Source: Treponema pedis (GTDB taxonomy: Bacteria > Spirochaetota > Spirochaetia > Treponematales > Treponemataceae). From it: DNA of 64,000 nucleotides. Below are positions 7,960-15,372 of this stretch, piece by piece. Where the stretch lies: positions 1,419,367 through 1,483,366 of the forward strand of contig NZ_CP045670.1 in the NCBI RefSeq assembly GCF_017161325.1, in the 5' to 3' direction. Both the position numbers and the translations under genes were made by a program. A model generated the notes under the pieces. That model did not search any database and had not been told where the DNA came from. It saw only the letters and a program-made list of their open reading frames with translations. Positions within the stretch are counted from its first letter, which is position 1; the number at the start of each line of letters is the position of its first letter.

Positions 7960-8610
7960 TTAAAGTTGCGGAACATAAACATTCTCTACGAATGCATTAT
8001 GATAATACGACTCCCCATTCTCAAAAGCTGTCGCTTGGTAATCATAGTATGTATTCCCAGTTACATAATAATCTCTGTAATATTCATCATCATTTTGAGT
8101 CGGAGTTACACTTCCTCGATAATAATAAGAATTTGAATATGTTCTGTTTCTTCTGTATATTTTGTATATCTCTGCAGGGATATACGACTCTGTCCACCAA
8201 ACTGTCACAAAATCAAAAGAGCCGACAGCTCTAACAGAGTCTCTCCATGTACTTGATGAATAAGTAGAACGAGCTGAATGAGTGCTACTATTATCCGAAT
8301 TTGATGAAGTAATTACCCAATCGGGAAATTCTCTTAATCCGTAAGCCTCAAGTTCATTTATCTTACTTTTTAACTCATCTGAAGGATTGCTTTTATATTC
8401 CAATTGATAATTTTCTAATTCAGCAAGGAACATTACATACTCCTGCGATGTTTCAGAAATTAATTTGTTTTTTTGTACCTCTCTTAGATTTTCAATTTCT
8501 TCTGTCGAAAAAGAAGTGATTGTTTTTGATCCTGTCAATTTCAATTGTGAACACCCAAAAGAAATGGCTATTAATAAACAAATAATAAAAACTGATAAAT
8601 ATCTTCTCAT
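7960..8610 (-). CDS. Lipoprotein of unknown function, Tyr/Ser-rich C-terminus
   Basis: 216 residues with a signal sequence and a spirochaete-type lipobox (LLIAISFGC, Cys near residue 20). A helical region follows, with the TSQEYVMFLAELENYQLEYK module and then NPSDELKSKINELEAYG shared with the next gene. The C-terminal half is rich in Tyr and Ser and predicted to be beta (YYYRGSVTPTQNDDEYYRDY). The start at 8610 has AAGGAGATA. Only 30 bases separate it from the next gene. No known family is recognised. The attC-like site downstream suggests a two-gene integron cassette. Confidence 0.55.
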   Translation of the reverse strand: MRRYLSVFIICLLIAISFGCSQLKLTGSKTITSFSTEEIENLREVQKNKLISETSQEYVMFLAELENYQLEYKSNPSDELKSKINELEAYGLREFPDWVITSSNSDNSSTHSARSTYSSSTWRDSVRAVGSFDFVTVWWTESYIPAEIYKIYRRNRTYSNSYYYRGSVTPTQNDDEYYRDYYVTGNTYYDYQATAFENGESYYHNAFVENVYVPQL

Positions 8611-8860
8611 AAAATATCTCCTTATATTATCTATAATAATAACATATTATTAAAAAGTCAAGACTTGCTTAATAATATTTTTTGTTAAAAGCAATTATTT
8701 TGCTATTTTCATAAGAAAAATTAGCAAAAATTTATTTAAACCTTTTTTTACCTAACAAGATAATATAGGATCTATAACAATGTATCAATACCTCTTGTTA
8801 ATTTACAAAAAGATATCTTATTTTTCAAAGTTGCAGTTTAAAGTGCCTTTAAAGAAATTA

Positions 8861-10447
8861 TTAACCTGCCGTAAATTCAAAAACTGCATCGCAAAGATCA
8901 AAGGACTTTTTTCTATGCGTTACAAAAAGAATAATTGTATTCTTAAACAATTTCTTTAAAAGTTCAATCGCAGAGGTTTCTCTTTTTTCATCAAGACCGG
9001 AAAGCGCTTCATCTAAAATAATTATTTTAGGTTCTTCTTCAAGTGCTAAAAGTCTCAATAAAACTATACGCTGTCTTTGCCCGAGTGAAATATTCGCCCC
9101 TTCCGTTTCTAAATTTGTTTGAAGTGAAATATCATCGCTTTTATCAAAAATTGAATTAAAAACTTCTTCCGTAATATGTGAGGTATCTGAAAGCTCTATA
9201 TTTTCTTTTACCGTACCTTGAAAAATAAAAGATTCTGCACTTACATAAAAAATTTTTCCGTTAAGCGAATCAGTGTCAAAAGTTTTTATTCTTTTTCCGC
9301 CTACCGAAACATCTGCCGTATCGGAATAGAGCAAACCTGAAAGAATTTTTAAAGCGGTGCTTTTGCCTAAACCGGATGGGGCGGAAATTCCGTAAAAACC
9401 GGGGGTAGAAATATTTAAATTTGCTTTAACATTTATATCTTTGTTTTCAAATTTATGCTTTACCTCGTGCAGCAAAATGTCTGAAAAATTATTACAGTTT
9501 TCGTTTCCTGATAAGACAACGGCAAAATCTTTTTTTATTTCGTCTATCAATTTCTTTTTTTCACCGGCATTTAAAACCCCAATGCGTAAATCTGCAAGAT
9601 TTTGTGCCGGTTCTACAAAATATCCGACATACATATAAAAAGAAATAACGGTACCTAAACTTATTTTTCCGTTTTGCATAAAAATAAAACCGGTAACCAA
9701 TATTATAAGAGGCAAAGCCTGAAACATAAATCCGTTTATATTTCTATACATCCGTTGATAAAATTCTTCCGTTTTTTCTACTTTTAACATATTACGCCTA
9801 ATTTCTTTTAACGAAGAATTTATTTTATTTTCCGCACGGAAAATTTTTATATCGGAAAAACCGTTTAAGGCTTCACTTAAACGAAGTAAAAATTTTTCCA
9901 TAACTAATGATTTTTCTTTGGAACATTTAATAATATTTTTTCTTACTAAACAACCTACTGCGTATACCGCAGGAATAAATAAGGATGTTAAAATTAAAAG
10001 ATACACATTTAAATATAAAAGTACGCAAAAAGCTACAACAAACATTATAATGTTTTCTATAAGCATTACAGGCGTTGTCCCGTAAAGACTGCCTAATTTA
10101 TACGGCTCATGCGCTATACGGTTTAGCAATTTTTCGTTATTAAAAGTTCCCGATAAATTCGATTTTGAATTCAAAAACTCATCAAAAAGAATTTCCGTTT
10201 CCGCTTCTGCAACTATTTTTTCAGTTATATTAAAATAATAGTTCCAAATGAAATTAAAAAAACCTTGAACGAATATAATAACAAAGCAAATAATGATAGC
10301 CTTATGTATTTCAGGTGAAGCCTCGCTGTTTAAATTATCAATTATTTTTCCAAGTAAGAGCGGAATTGCAGTAGAACAGGTAAGAGGAATAATAGAAAGT
10401 AAAATAACTTTTAAGTGAAGTTTAAAGTAGCGCTTTTGATATGTCAT
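8861..10447 (-). CDS. ABC exporter (permease-ATPase fusion) of the RiPP-like locus
   Basis: 528 residues when started at 10447, where AAAGGAGCAATTT precedes the ATG; a longer reading to 10561 would sit deep inside the radical SAM gene. The N-terminal half is a six-segment exporter-type membrane domain (first segments VILLSIIPLTCSTAIPLLLG and AIIICFVIIFVQGFFNFIW). The ATPase has Walker A APSGLGKST, an altered signature ISLGQRQR in place of LSGGQ, Walker B IIILDEALSG and the H-loop THR. There is no N-terminal C39 peptidase, so it would not cut a double-Gly leader by itself. It overlaps the maturase gene by 26 bases, implying translational coupling and export of the modified peptide. A tag-removing protease is not encoded nearby. 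Confidence 0.8.
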   Translation of the reverse strand: MTYQKRYFKLHLKVILLSIIPLTCSTAIPLLLGKIIDNLNSEASPEIHKAIIICFVIIFVQGFFNFIWNYYFNITEKIVAEAETEILFDEFLNSKSNLSGTFNNEKLLNRIAHEPYKLGSLYGTTPVMLIENIIMFVVAFCVLLYLNVYLLILTSLFIPAVYAVGCLVRKNIIKCSKEKSLVMEKFLLRLSEALNGFSDIKIFRAENKINSSLKEIRRNMLKVEKTEEFYQRMYRNINGFMFQALPLIILVTGFIFMQNGKISLGTVISFYMYVGYFVEPAQNLADLRIGVLNAGEKKKLIDEIKKDFAVVLSGNENCNNFSDILLHEVKHKFENKDINVKANLNISTPGFYGISAPSGLGKSTALKILSGLLYSDTADVSVGGKRIKTFDTDSLNGKIFYVSAESFIFQGTVKENIELSDTSHITEEVFNSIFDKSDDISLQTNLETEGANISLGQRQRIVLLRLLALEEEPKIIILDEALSGLDEKRETSAIELLKKLFKNTIILFVTHRKKSFDLCDAVFEFTAG

Positions 10448-11858
10448 AAATTGCTCCTTTTTGTTGTATATCGGTAAAAGCTGTTGTAAAACTGGTAACA
10501 AATGATTCATAGCCGTCAAATACATTAATTTCCGTGTAAGGAGAAAAAAGGACTTCCGCAAAAATATCAGACTTATTTTTAGAAGAATTGTTATAAAGGA
10601 AAACTAAAATAGCTTTTATAAGATTATCCTCAATTTCATATATATTATCCAGTTTTACATCAAATAAATACATTGTGGAAGTGTTCTTGTATAGAATAAC
10701 ATTTTCAAGAATAACATTTTCAGGAATTCCATATTCATCATTAAGGCATTCTGATTTAAATTTTTGTATCCATTCCGTAAATATTTTTTGTTTCATTTCC
10801 AAACAGTATATATATGCTTTATCTGCATCCGTATTTTTTAGTACTACCATACATGGATAGCATATTTTTTTATGATATGGATAACCAATACAAGCCTTAG
10901 CCTTAATAGTCTCATCGGCATATACAAACGAAAATGCCTTGAACAAATCCGATGTGATACATTTATCCAAAGAAGTTTTATTCACATATAGTTCGTGGAT
11001 TTTTAAATTTTTATAAATATCTTTATTAAGATTGGTAGGGAGAGCTCTATCACAAGGATAAAATCTTCCGCTCCAGTCAATATATGCAAAAGTTAAGTCT
11101 GCCCCGCAAAAATGTTCTGCAAGATATAACTTAAAACCATAAGTAATATTTACATACTGTACAATAAATGGAAATGTAAATTTTGGCTTTATTATTAGCG
11201 ATACTTCTTGCTGAATTTGACCTAGCTTTTTTAGAATTTCAATTATTTCATCAAGTGTGAAAGTCTTCTCATTCGTATCAAATTTTACTAATTCTAATCC
11301 ATGCCAATAGTCTATACCAATCCCATCTAATACATAAAGTAACTCATAAATATCTTCGGTATTTTCTCCTGTCAATACAGTATTTACACCTACAGTGAGC
11401 TGGACATTTTTCTGTTTTTTTAACTTAATTAAAGTATTTAAATTATCTATGATAATATTAAAAATATTAACCGCACGAATTTTATTATGTAATTTTTCTA
11501 ATCCATCTAAGCTTATAATAATATCATCTACGCAATTTACATTTAAAATTCGCTTTATGTTTGCTTCCGATAGCATAACACCGTTTGTGTTTATTCCTAC
11601 TTTTATTCCTTTAGAACCTATATAATCCAGTAAATCAAAAATTCTATCACTGTATAAAGGCTCGCCGCCTAATAGCTGTATTCTTTTTACGCCAGACCCA
11701 GCAAGTTCATCGACACCCTTCTTTTTTTCTTCATACGTCAACTCTACTAGACTAGCAAGTTTGCGTTCTTTTGCATTAAAACAAAAATAACAACCCAAAA
11801 AACAGCGTTTGGTTATATCCCCTTTTACATTTCTTAAGAACATATTTGCATACTCCAC
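10422..11858 (-). CDS. Radical SAM/SPASM peptide maturase
   Basis: 478 residues. The radical SAM cluster motif is C19-FLG-C23-YF-C26 (CX3CX2C) near the N-terminus, followed by the LLGGEPLYS motif (residues about 62-70) that binds SAM. Cys residues in HFCGADLTFAYIDWSGRFYPC, in KCITS, in KACIGYPYHKKICYPC and in YCLEMKQ have the spacing of a SPASM domain that would hold auxiliary Fe-S clusters. The last 100 residues form an extra domain, perhaps a PqqD-like recognition element, which I could not verify. Directly upstream is a 29-residue Cys-rich peptide gene, directly downstream the exporter. Enzymes of this class install thioether or carbon cross-links in precursor peptides. The exact chemistry is not predictable here. 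Confidence 0.85.
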   Translation of the reverse strand: MEYANMFLRNVKGDITKRCFLGCYFCFNAKERKLASLVELTYEEKKKGVDELAGSGVKRIQLLGGEPLYSDRIFDLLDYIGSKGIKVGINTNGVMLSEANIKRILNVNCVDDIIISLDGLEKLHNKIRAVNIFNIIIDNLNTLIKLKKQKNVQLTVGVNTVLTGENTEDIYELLYVLDGIGIDYWHGLELVKFDTNEKTFTLDEIIEILKKLGQIQQEVSLIIKPKFTFPFIVQYVNITYGFKLYLAEHFCGADLTFAYIDWSGRFYPCDRALPTNLNKDIYKNLKIHELYVNKTSLDKCITSDLFKAFSFVYADETIKAKACIGYPYHKKICYPCMVVLKNTDADKAYIYCLEMKQKIFTEWIQKFKSECLNDEYGIPENVILENVILYKNTSTMYLFDVKLDNIYEIEDNLIKAILVFLYNNSSKNKSDIFAEVLFSPYTEINVFDGYESFVTSFTTAFTDIQQKGAIYDISKALL

Positions 11859-11876
11859 ACATTAGTACAAAAATGA

Positions 11877-11901
11877 GGCGGATAAATAAATCTATCCGCA
11901 T
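11877..11901 (-). terminator. Hairpin between precursor and maturase genes, possible attenuator
   Basis: GCGGATA and TATCCGC pair around an 8-base loop in the 49-base gap between the precursor stop and the maturase start. On the minus strand it is followed by CCTCATTTTTG, a weak T tract. Such partial terminators are common after precursor genes and would raise precursor over enzyme expression. The reading is an inference from position and structure. Confidence 0.4.
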
Positions 11902-11907
11902 ACGCGT

Positions 11908-11997
11908 CTAACAATTATTACAGCCATTTTCACCGCTGTTACAATTGTCATGCCTCTTATTGGCAGGGACAATAAATTTGTCTTTTACATCTTTCAT
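11908..11997 (-). CDS. Putative 29-aa Cys-rich RiPP precursor peptide
   Basis: ATG at 11997 sits behind a strong AAGGAGG site (5-base spacing) and opens 29 codons ending at TAG 11908-11910. The N-terminal 16-18 residues (MKDVKDKFIVPANKRH) look like a leader: charged, with a hydrophobic FIVP patch. The C-terminal core is DNCNSGENGCNNC, with Cys at 19, 26 and 29 among Asn, Ser and Gly. A small Cys-ended peptide placed 49 bases before a radical SAM/SPASM enzyme and an ABC exporter fits a radical-SAM-modified RiPP. No double-Gly cleavage motif is present. The core does not match any precursor that I know exactly. Confidence 0.75.
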   Translation of the reverse strand: MKDVKDKFIVPANKRHDNCNSGENGCNNC

Positions 11998-12035
11998 AGC
12001 ATGCCTCCTTATAAAATAAGGTAACACAAAAAAAA

Positions 12036-12041
12036 TTAGCT
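12036..12041 (-). promoter_or_regulatory. Candidate -35 element upstream of the RiPP-like operon
   Basis: A perfect TTGACA reads on the minus strand at about 12036-12041. The likely -10 region is poor: TACCTT at 17 bases or TATTTT at a longer spacing. This would start transcription about 20-30 bases before the precursor gene. The -10 assignment is uncertain, and a weak -10 may mean an activator is needed. Confidence 0.35.
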
Positions 12042-12214
12042 GTCAAGTCTGTACATAAAAAAATTAAAATTTCAATGAGCCAATATTGCTTTGATTGGTT
12101 CCGTACCTGCCTGCCCCCCTTATCCCGTCGGATAAGAGTACTACATCTCCCCGCAAGTAAAAACATATCATCTTACACGTTAAAATTAAGCGACGCTATT
12201 TTAGGAGCTTAAAA

Positions 12215-12535
12215 TCAGTCTTTTTTTAAAAGTGCTGCCAGATGAGCGGCATAGTTTTTTACCGCACGGCGGCCGGCCGGTGTTGCCTCATATAAAGTCA
12301 TCGGTTTACGGTTTACGAATTTCTTCTCCGAAGTGATATAGCCGGCTTCTTCAAGTTTTTTACAGTGAACGGCTAAATTCCCGTCCGTAGCTCGTACTTT
12401 TTCCCGCAATACGGTAAACTCCGCTTTTTCACACCCGAGTAAAACGGACATAATTGCAAGACGAAGCCTGGAAGATAAAAGTTCGTCAAACAAACCGTGG
12501 TCAAAATTTTTTTCTTCTTGTTTAAGGCTGCCCAT
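12215..12535 (-). CDS. Winged-helix transcriptional regulator
   Basis: 106 residues, started at 12535 (MGSLKQEEK) after AAAAGAGCAGCAA; it overlaps the upstream membrane protein gene by 14 bases. The body is one winged helix: helix LFDELLSSRLRLAIMSVLLG, recognition region KVRATDGNLAVHCKKLEEAG (residues about 46-65), then the wing YITSEKKFVNRKPMTLYEAT. This is the pattern of small ArsR/MarR-like regulators that pair with a membrane protein. Coupling to the membrane protein gene suggests that it regulates its own operon. Confidence 0.8.
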   Translation of the reverse strand: MGSLKQEEKNFDHGLFDELLSSRLRLAIMSVLLGCEKAEFTVLREKVRATDGNLAVHCKKLEEAGYITSEKKFVNRKPMTLYEATPAGRRAVKNYAAHLAALLKKD

Positions 12536-13133
12536 TTGCTGCTCTTTTCTTTTTTTGCGTACCCAATAAAACGGCAAAAGCGGGAACTGCAAACAGTAAA
12601 AAAGTCGCCGCTGCGATAATCAGCGTCGCATTGCGGGCATTTACAAAAAGGCAGCATACCGCACTTACCGTCCAGCCGCTGCCGATAGCATACAATAGCA
12701 GCCTGCCTTTTTTTTGTATAATTGTTCCGCTCGTGATACAAGCTACTGCAAGCAGGATACCGATAATAAAAAATGCCGCCGTAAAGGTAAGCGTACCGAT
12801 TGTCGCAAAGACAAAACTCAATACTATCACGGCCCCTGTGCTTCCCCATAATGCCGCAAAAATACGGTCGCTTGCCCGTTGTATTTTTTCGGCGGATATG
12901 CTTCGATGATAAAAAATCAAAAAAAGCTGACAACTTCCTATCAGTGTGAACCACAGTATCCAAATAAACCGCCCCAGTCCGATAGAGCCTAGATAATAGC
13001 TTAAGGCAGTGCCTGCCGGCACCGCCAAACCGTACACTAAAAAAGGTACAATCATCGCTTCTATGCCGGCTTGTGCATCCTCTGCCAAGTCGGCTATCAA
13101 GGATAAGCGTTTTTGAATTTCGGAGTCTTTCAT
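12522..13133 (-). CDS. Integral membrane protein, partner of the winged-helix regulator
   Basis: 204 residues from the ATG at 13133 (MKDSEIQKRLSLIADLAEDA). A short cytoplasmic helix is followed by six or so hydrophobic segments (for example MIVPFLVYGLAVPAGTALSY, FIWILWFTLIGSCQLFLIFY, TFTAAFFIIGILLAVACITS, ATLIIAAATFLLFAVPAFAV). No transporter or enzyme motif is visible. It lies between an outer-membrane-type protein gene and the regulator gene, with an overlap at its 3' end, so the three form an operon. Function unknown. Confidence 0.65.
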   Translation of the reverse strand: MKDSEIQKRLSLIADLAEDAQAGIEAMIVPFLVYGLAVPAGTALSYYLGSIGLGRFIWILWFTLIGSCQLFLIFYHRSISAEKIQRASDRIFAALWGSTGAVIVLSFVFATIGTLTFTAAFFIIGILLAVACITSGTIIQKKGRLLLYAIGSGWTVSAVCCLFVNARNATLIIAAATFLLFAVPAFAVLLGTQKKKRAANGQP

Positions 13134-13141
13134 TATAGGTA

Positions 13142-13681
13142 TCAGTTTTCTCCCGATTTTTGTGTTAACGGAATACAATACCGGAACCCGGTTTTTACGG
13201 TAAAACCGTTTACATCAAGCCGCTTGCTTGCAGCAAATCCGCTGCCGCCCAATTCAATGAAATAAGATGAGCCTACCGGAAGTGCCGCCATATAAAATTC
13301 AAAACCGAAAAAGCCTGCGCCGCCGAACATAACGGGTTTTTCTCCTGCTGAAGCCGGAAACAGGAAAATCGGTCCGCCGCCGCCGTAAAGACGGATATTT
13401 GCCGTTTTCATTAAAGTCCCGCCCAGAAAATAAAAATCAAGGCTGTAATACGGCTTCCAAGCGTCGGTTTTACGAAAGAAAATACCCCCTCCGGTTTTAA
13501 ATGAAAACGAATTCTTAAAAAACCACGGAGCCGTTATTTCCGCCGTAATACCGAAATCGCTCCTGCCGTTTGCGTTAAGAGCAAACCCGAGTCCGATTCC
13601 CTTAGCGTCTTCCGGCATTGCGGTTTGTGCATATAAGCCGATTGTACATGCAAATAATAATGTGATACAAATCTTTTTCAT
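13142..13681 (-). CDS. Exported, outer-membrane-like beta protein
   Basis: 179 residues with a cleavable signal peptide (MKKICITLLFACTIGLYAQ, cleavage after YA). The mature part is Gly- and aromatic-rich with alternating hydrophobic residues (KTGGGIFFRKTDAWKPYYSL and FGGAGFFGFEFYMAAL), typical of small outer-membrane beta barrels. The start at 13681 has an AGGAGATA site. It is first in an operon with a membrane protein and a regulator. No named family is recognised. Confidence 0.6.
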   Translation of the reverse strand: MKKICITLLFACTIGLYAQTAMPEDAKGIGLGFALNANGRSDFGITAEITAPWFFKNSFSFKTGGGIFFRKTDAWKPYYSLDFYFLGGTLMKTANIRLYGGGGPIFLFPASAGEKPVMFGGAGFFGFEFYMAALPVGSSYFIELGGSGFAASKRLDVNGFTVKTGFRYCIPLTQKSGEN

Positions 13682-13843
13682 AAATATATCTCCTGTAAAA
13701 AATTTCGGTAAGATGTTTTAATCTACATCCTGCTTAAGATAAGTGTAACACATTAACTTTATTTTGTAAAGTACTTTGTTATGAAAATACCCTGTTTTCG
13801 TATAATATGATGTATAATAATTATTATTTTTCATATCGCACAT

Positions 13844-14117
13844 ATAATAAGCGAGGTTTTCAAAATAGTTTTTCAAGCAAAATCAGGCGGTTACCTTCGG
13901 CTGTGCAATGGCGACAGTGTTTTTAGACAATGCTATCTGCATTGTCTAAAATAAGCCTCCCTATAAATTCTGTAACCGCAAGAATTTTCAAATTCTGAGG
14001 ATTGCAGAATTTCCGCCGTTTTGCAACGCAGTGAAAAACGGCATACAATCATGACGTTTGCCGAAAGGCAAACTCGACAGCGTTTTTAGACAATGCTATC
14101 TGCATTGTCTAAAATAA
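13844..14117. repeat. Modular hairpin repeat, copy A
   Basis: About 1.7 units of a structured repeat fill this gap. The modules are a GTTTGCC/GGCAAAC hairpin, a TTTTAGACAATGC/GCATTGTCTAAAA hairpin (twice, at about 13919-13952 and 14073-14115), an AAATTCTG/CAGAATTT stem and a GCCGTTTT/AAAACGGC stem. Compared with the array at 60.4 kb the last two stems differ on both sides in a compensating way. The region carries no gene. Confidence 0.75.
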
Positions 14118-14127
14118 GCGTTCACTT

Positions 14128-14655
14128 TTACTTTAAAATCCCTTCTACAAACTTCTTGATATCCGCACCGCTTCCGCGGGTAAAATCCTTACCGCCTTTG
14201 AATTCAGCCCCTTTTGCATACGTTGCCAAATCGGCTCCGCTTTTGCCGAGACCGCTTCCGCCGCTTGTACAAAGGGTGATAAGGCGTTTTCCGCTCCAGT
14301 TCAGGCTTTCTACAAATGTGTACACGATTTTGGGAGCATACCCCCACCATATCGGGTAACAGAGGATAACGGTGTCGTAGTCCGTCAAATCAATTTTGTC
14401 GGCGATTGCGGGGCGGCTTTTCGGGTCGTTATGTTCAACTGTTGCAAGTGATTTTTTGTCGCGCCAATTTAAATCCGCCTGCGTGTATGTATGTACCGGC
14501 TTAATCTCGAAGATGTCCGCCTTTAAGGCTTCCGCCGCCGCCTTTGCAGTCTTTGCCGTTGTTCCGGTCGCACTGAAATACACAACCGCCGTTTTAGCAA
14601 AAAGTCCTGTCATACAAAAAACTCCCAGTAAAAGTGTGGTAAAAAGTTTTTTCAT
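14128..14655 (-). CDS. Periplasmic flavodoxin
   Basis: 175 residues from the ATG at 14655, preceded by AGGAGATATTTTT. A signal peptide (MKKLFTTLLLGVFCMTGLFA) precedes a flavodoxin domain: FMN phosphate loop YFSATGTTAKTAK (residues about 26-38), then DYDTVILCYPIWWGYAPKIV (about 94-113) and ITLCTSGGSGLGKSGADL (about 129-146). This is the flavodoxin_4-type group of exported proteins. It neighbours an exported cyclophilin-like protein and an aldo/keto reductase, a grouping often seen in anaerobes and suggesting a redox-related set. Confidence 0.85.
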   Translation of the reverse strand: MKKLFTTLLLGVFCMTGLFAKTAVVYFSATGTTAKTAKAAAEALKADIFEIKPVHTYTQADLNWRDKKSLATVEHNDPKSRPAIADKIDLTDYDTVILCYPIWWGYAPKIVYTFVESLNWSGKRLITLCTSGGSGLGKSGADLATYAKGAEFKGGKDFTRGSGADIKKFVEGILK

Positions 14656-14670
14656 AAAAATATCTCCTAT

Positions 14671-14778
14671 AAAAACTTTTTGCGGAACATTGCAGTTTCC
14701 GAAAAAAGTTTTTTTCCAGCACTTTTGCACAAAAGCAAAAAAGTGCAAATAATAAGTGATGTTTGCCGAAAGGCAAAC
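14671..14778. repeat. Modular hairpin repeat, copy B
   Basis: Three hairpins in the same order as the other copies: AAAAACTTTTT/AAAAAAGTTTTT, GCACTTTT/AAAAGTGC and GTTTGCC-GAAA-GGCAAAC. The third stem is identical to copy A, while the first two have different paired sequences. It sits between the flavodoxin start and the stop of the next gene. Confidence 0.65.
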
Positions 14779-14837
14779 CCATGTAGATAAGCGGCGAGGC
14801 GCCATGCGTGCCGAACCGTTTATCGTATCTCTTTGTT

Positions 14838-15335
14838 TTATTTCAAAACAGCGAATACCGCTGTTATATCACCGGTGCCTAAAATCTTTTTCAGTTCAGC
14901 CTGCGTTACTCCGTCCACCTTACCGAGCAGGGTAAAATCCCAGCTATTTACATCGTAGTAAATGGTAATTTTATTCCCCTGATACAAAATGATATCGCCC
15001 ACACTTGTTGTAATTTGCGTGTCATTACGCGGCAACGATTTCGGCAATAGTCCGACTTTTTCAAAATTACCGTAGTCCTGCATTTTGACCGTAATCGCAT
15101 TTTTTTTCAAAAGCTCGTAAAATGCGGCTGCCGAAGAATTGTCGGAAAGTGCAGCGGTAAGCGTATGCTTTCCGCTTTCGCTTGTGATTGTAATTGAGAT
15201 TTTCATATCGTTTACTCCTTGCGTAGAAGCGGCGGATTTAACGGATTTAAATGCCTCATCGATTTTTGTAGCAAGCGCACATGCCGCCGAAAGACAGAAA
15301 AAAAATGCAGCCAATATAATAAAAAATTTTTTCAT
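14838..15335 (-). CDS. Exported cyclophilin-like fold protein
   Basis: 165 residues: signal peptide (MKKFFIILAAFFFCLSAACA), a short linker, then a cyclophilin-like beta-barrel domain (MKISITITSESGKHTLTAAL through NSSAAAFYELLKKNAITVKM, then VGDIILYQGNKITIYYDVNS). Proteins of this fold often lie beside flavodoxins and aldo/keto reductases, as here. The start at 15335 has a GGAGATATTTTT site. No catalytic function is established for the family. Confidence 0.7.
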   Translation of the reverse strand: MKKFFIILAAFFFCLSAACALATKIDEAFKSVKSAASTQGVNDMKISITITSESGKHTLTAALSDNSSAAAFYELLKKNAITVKMQDYGNFEKVGLLPKSLPRNDTQITTSVGDIILYQGNKITIYYDVNSWDFTLLGKVDGVTQAELKKILGTGDITAVFAVLK

Positions 15336-15372
15336 AAAAATATCTCCGTGTTCAATGTATTGACATCAAAAG

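Noticed and set aside
10448-10561. Longer N-terminus for the ABC exporter (38 extra residues)
   Set aside because: It would overlap the radical SAM gene by 140 bases; the ATG at 10447 has a good AAAGGAGC site and gives the usual exporter N-terminus.
11904-11911. GTTAGAC on the minus strand at the stop of the 29-residue peptide, resembling an attC core
   Set aside because: No matching RYYYAAC partner or palindrome of the right length occurs; the bases are part of the Cys and stop codons of the peptide gene.
11957-12166. 69-codon minus-strand ORF overlapping the RiPP precursor start
   Set aside because: It lacks a ribosome binding site, runs through the promoter region and is out of frame with the precursor, which has an excellent site.
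14093-14359. 88-codon + strand ORF opposite the flavodoxin gene
   Set aside because: It is antisense to a clear flavodoxin reading frame and to a hairpin repeat, with low-complexity Pro/Leu composition.
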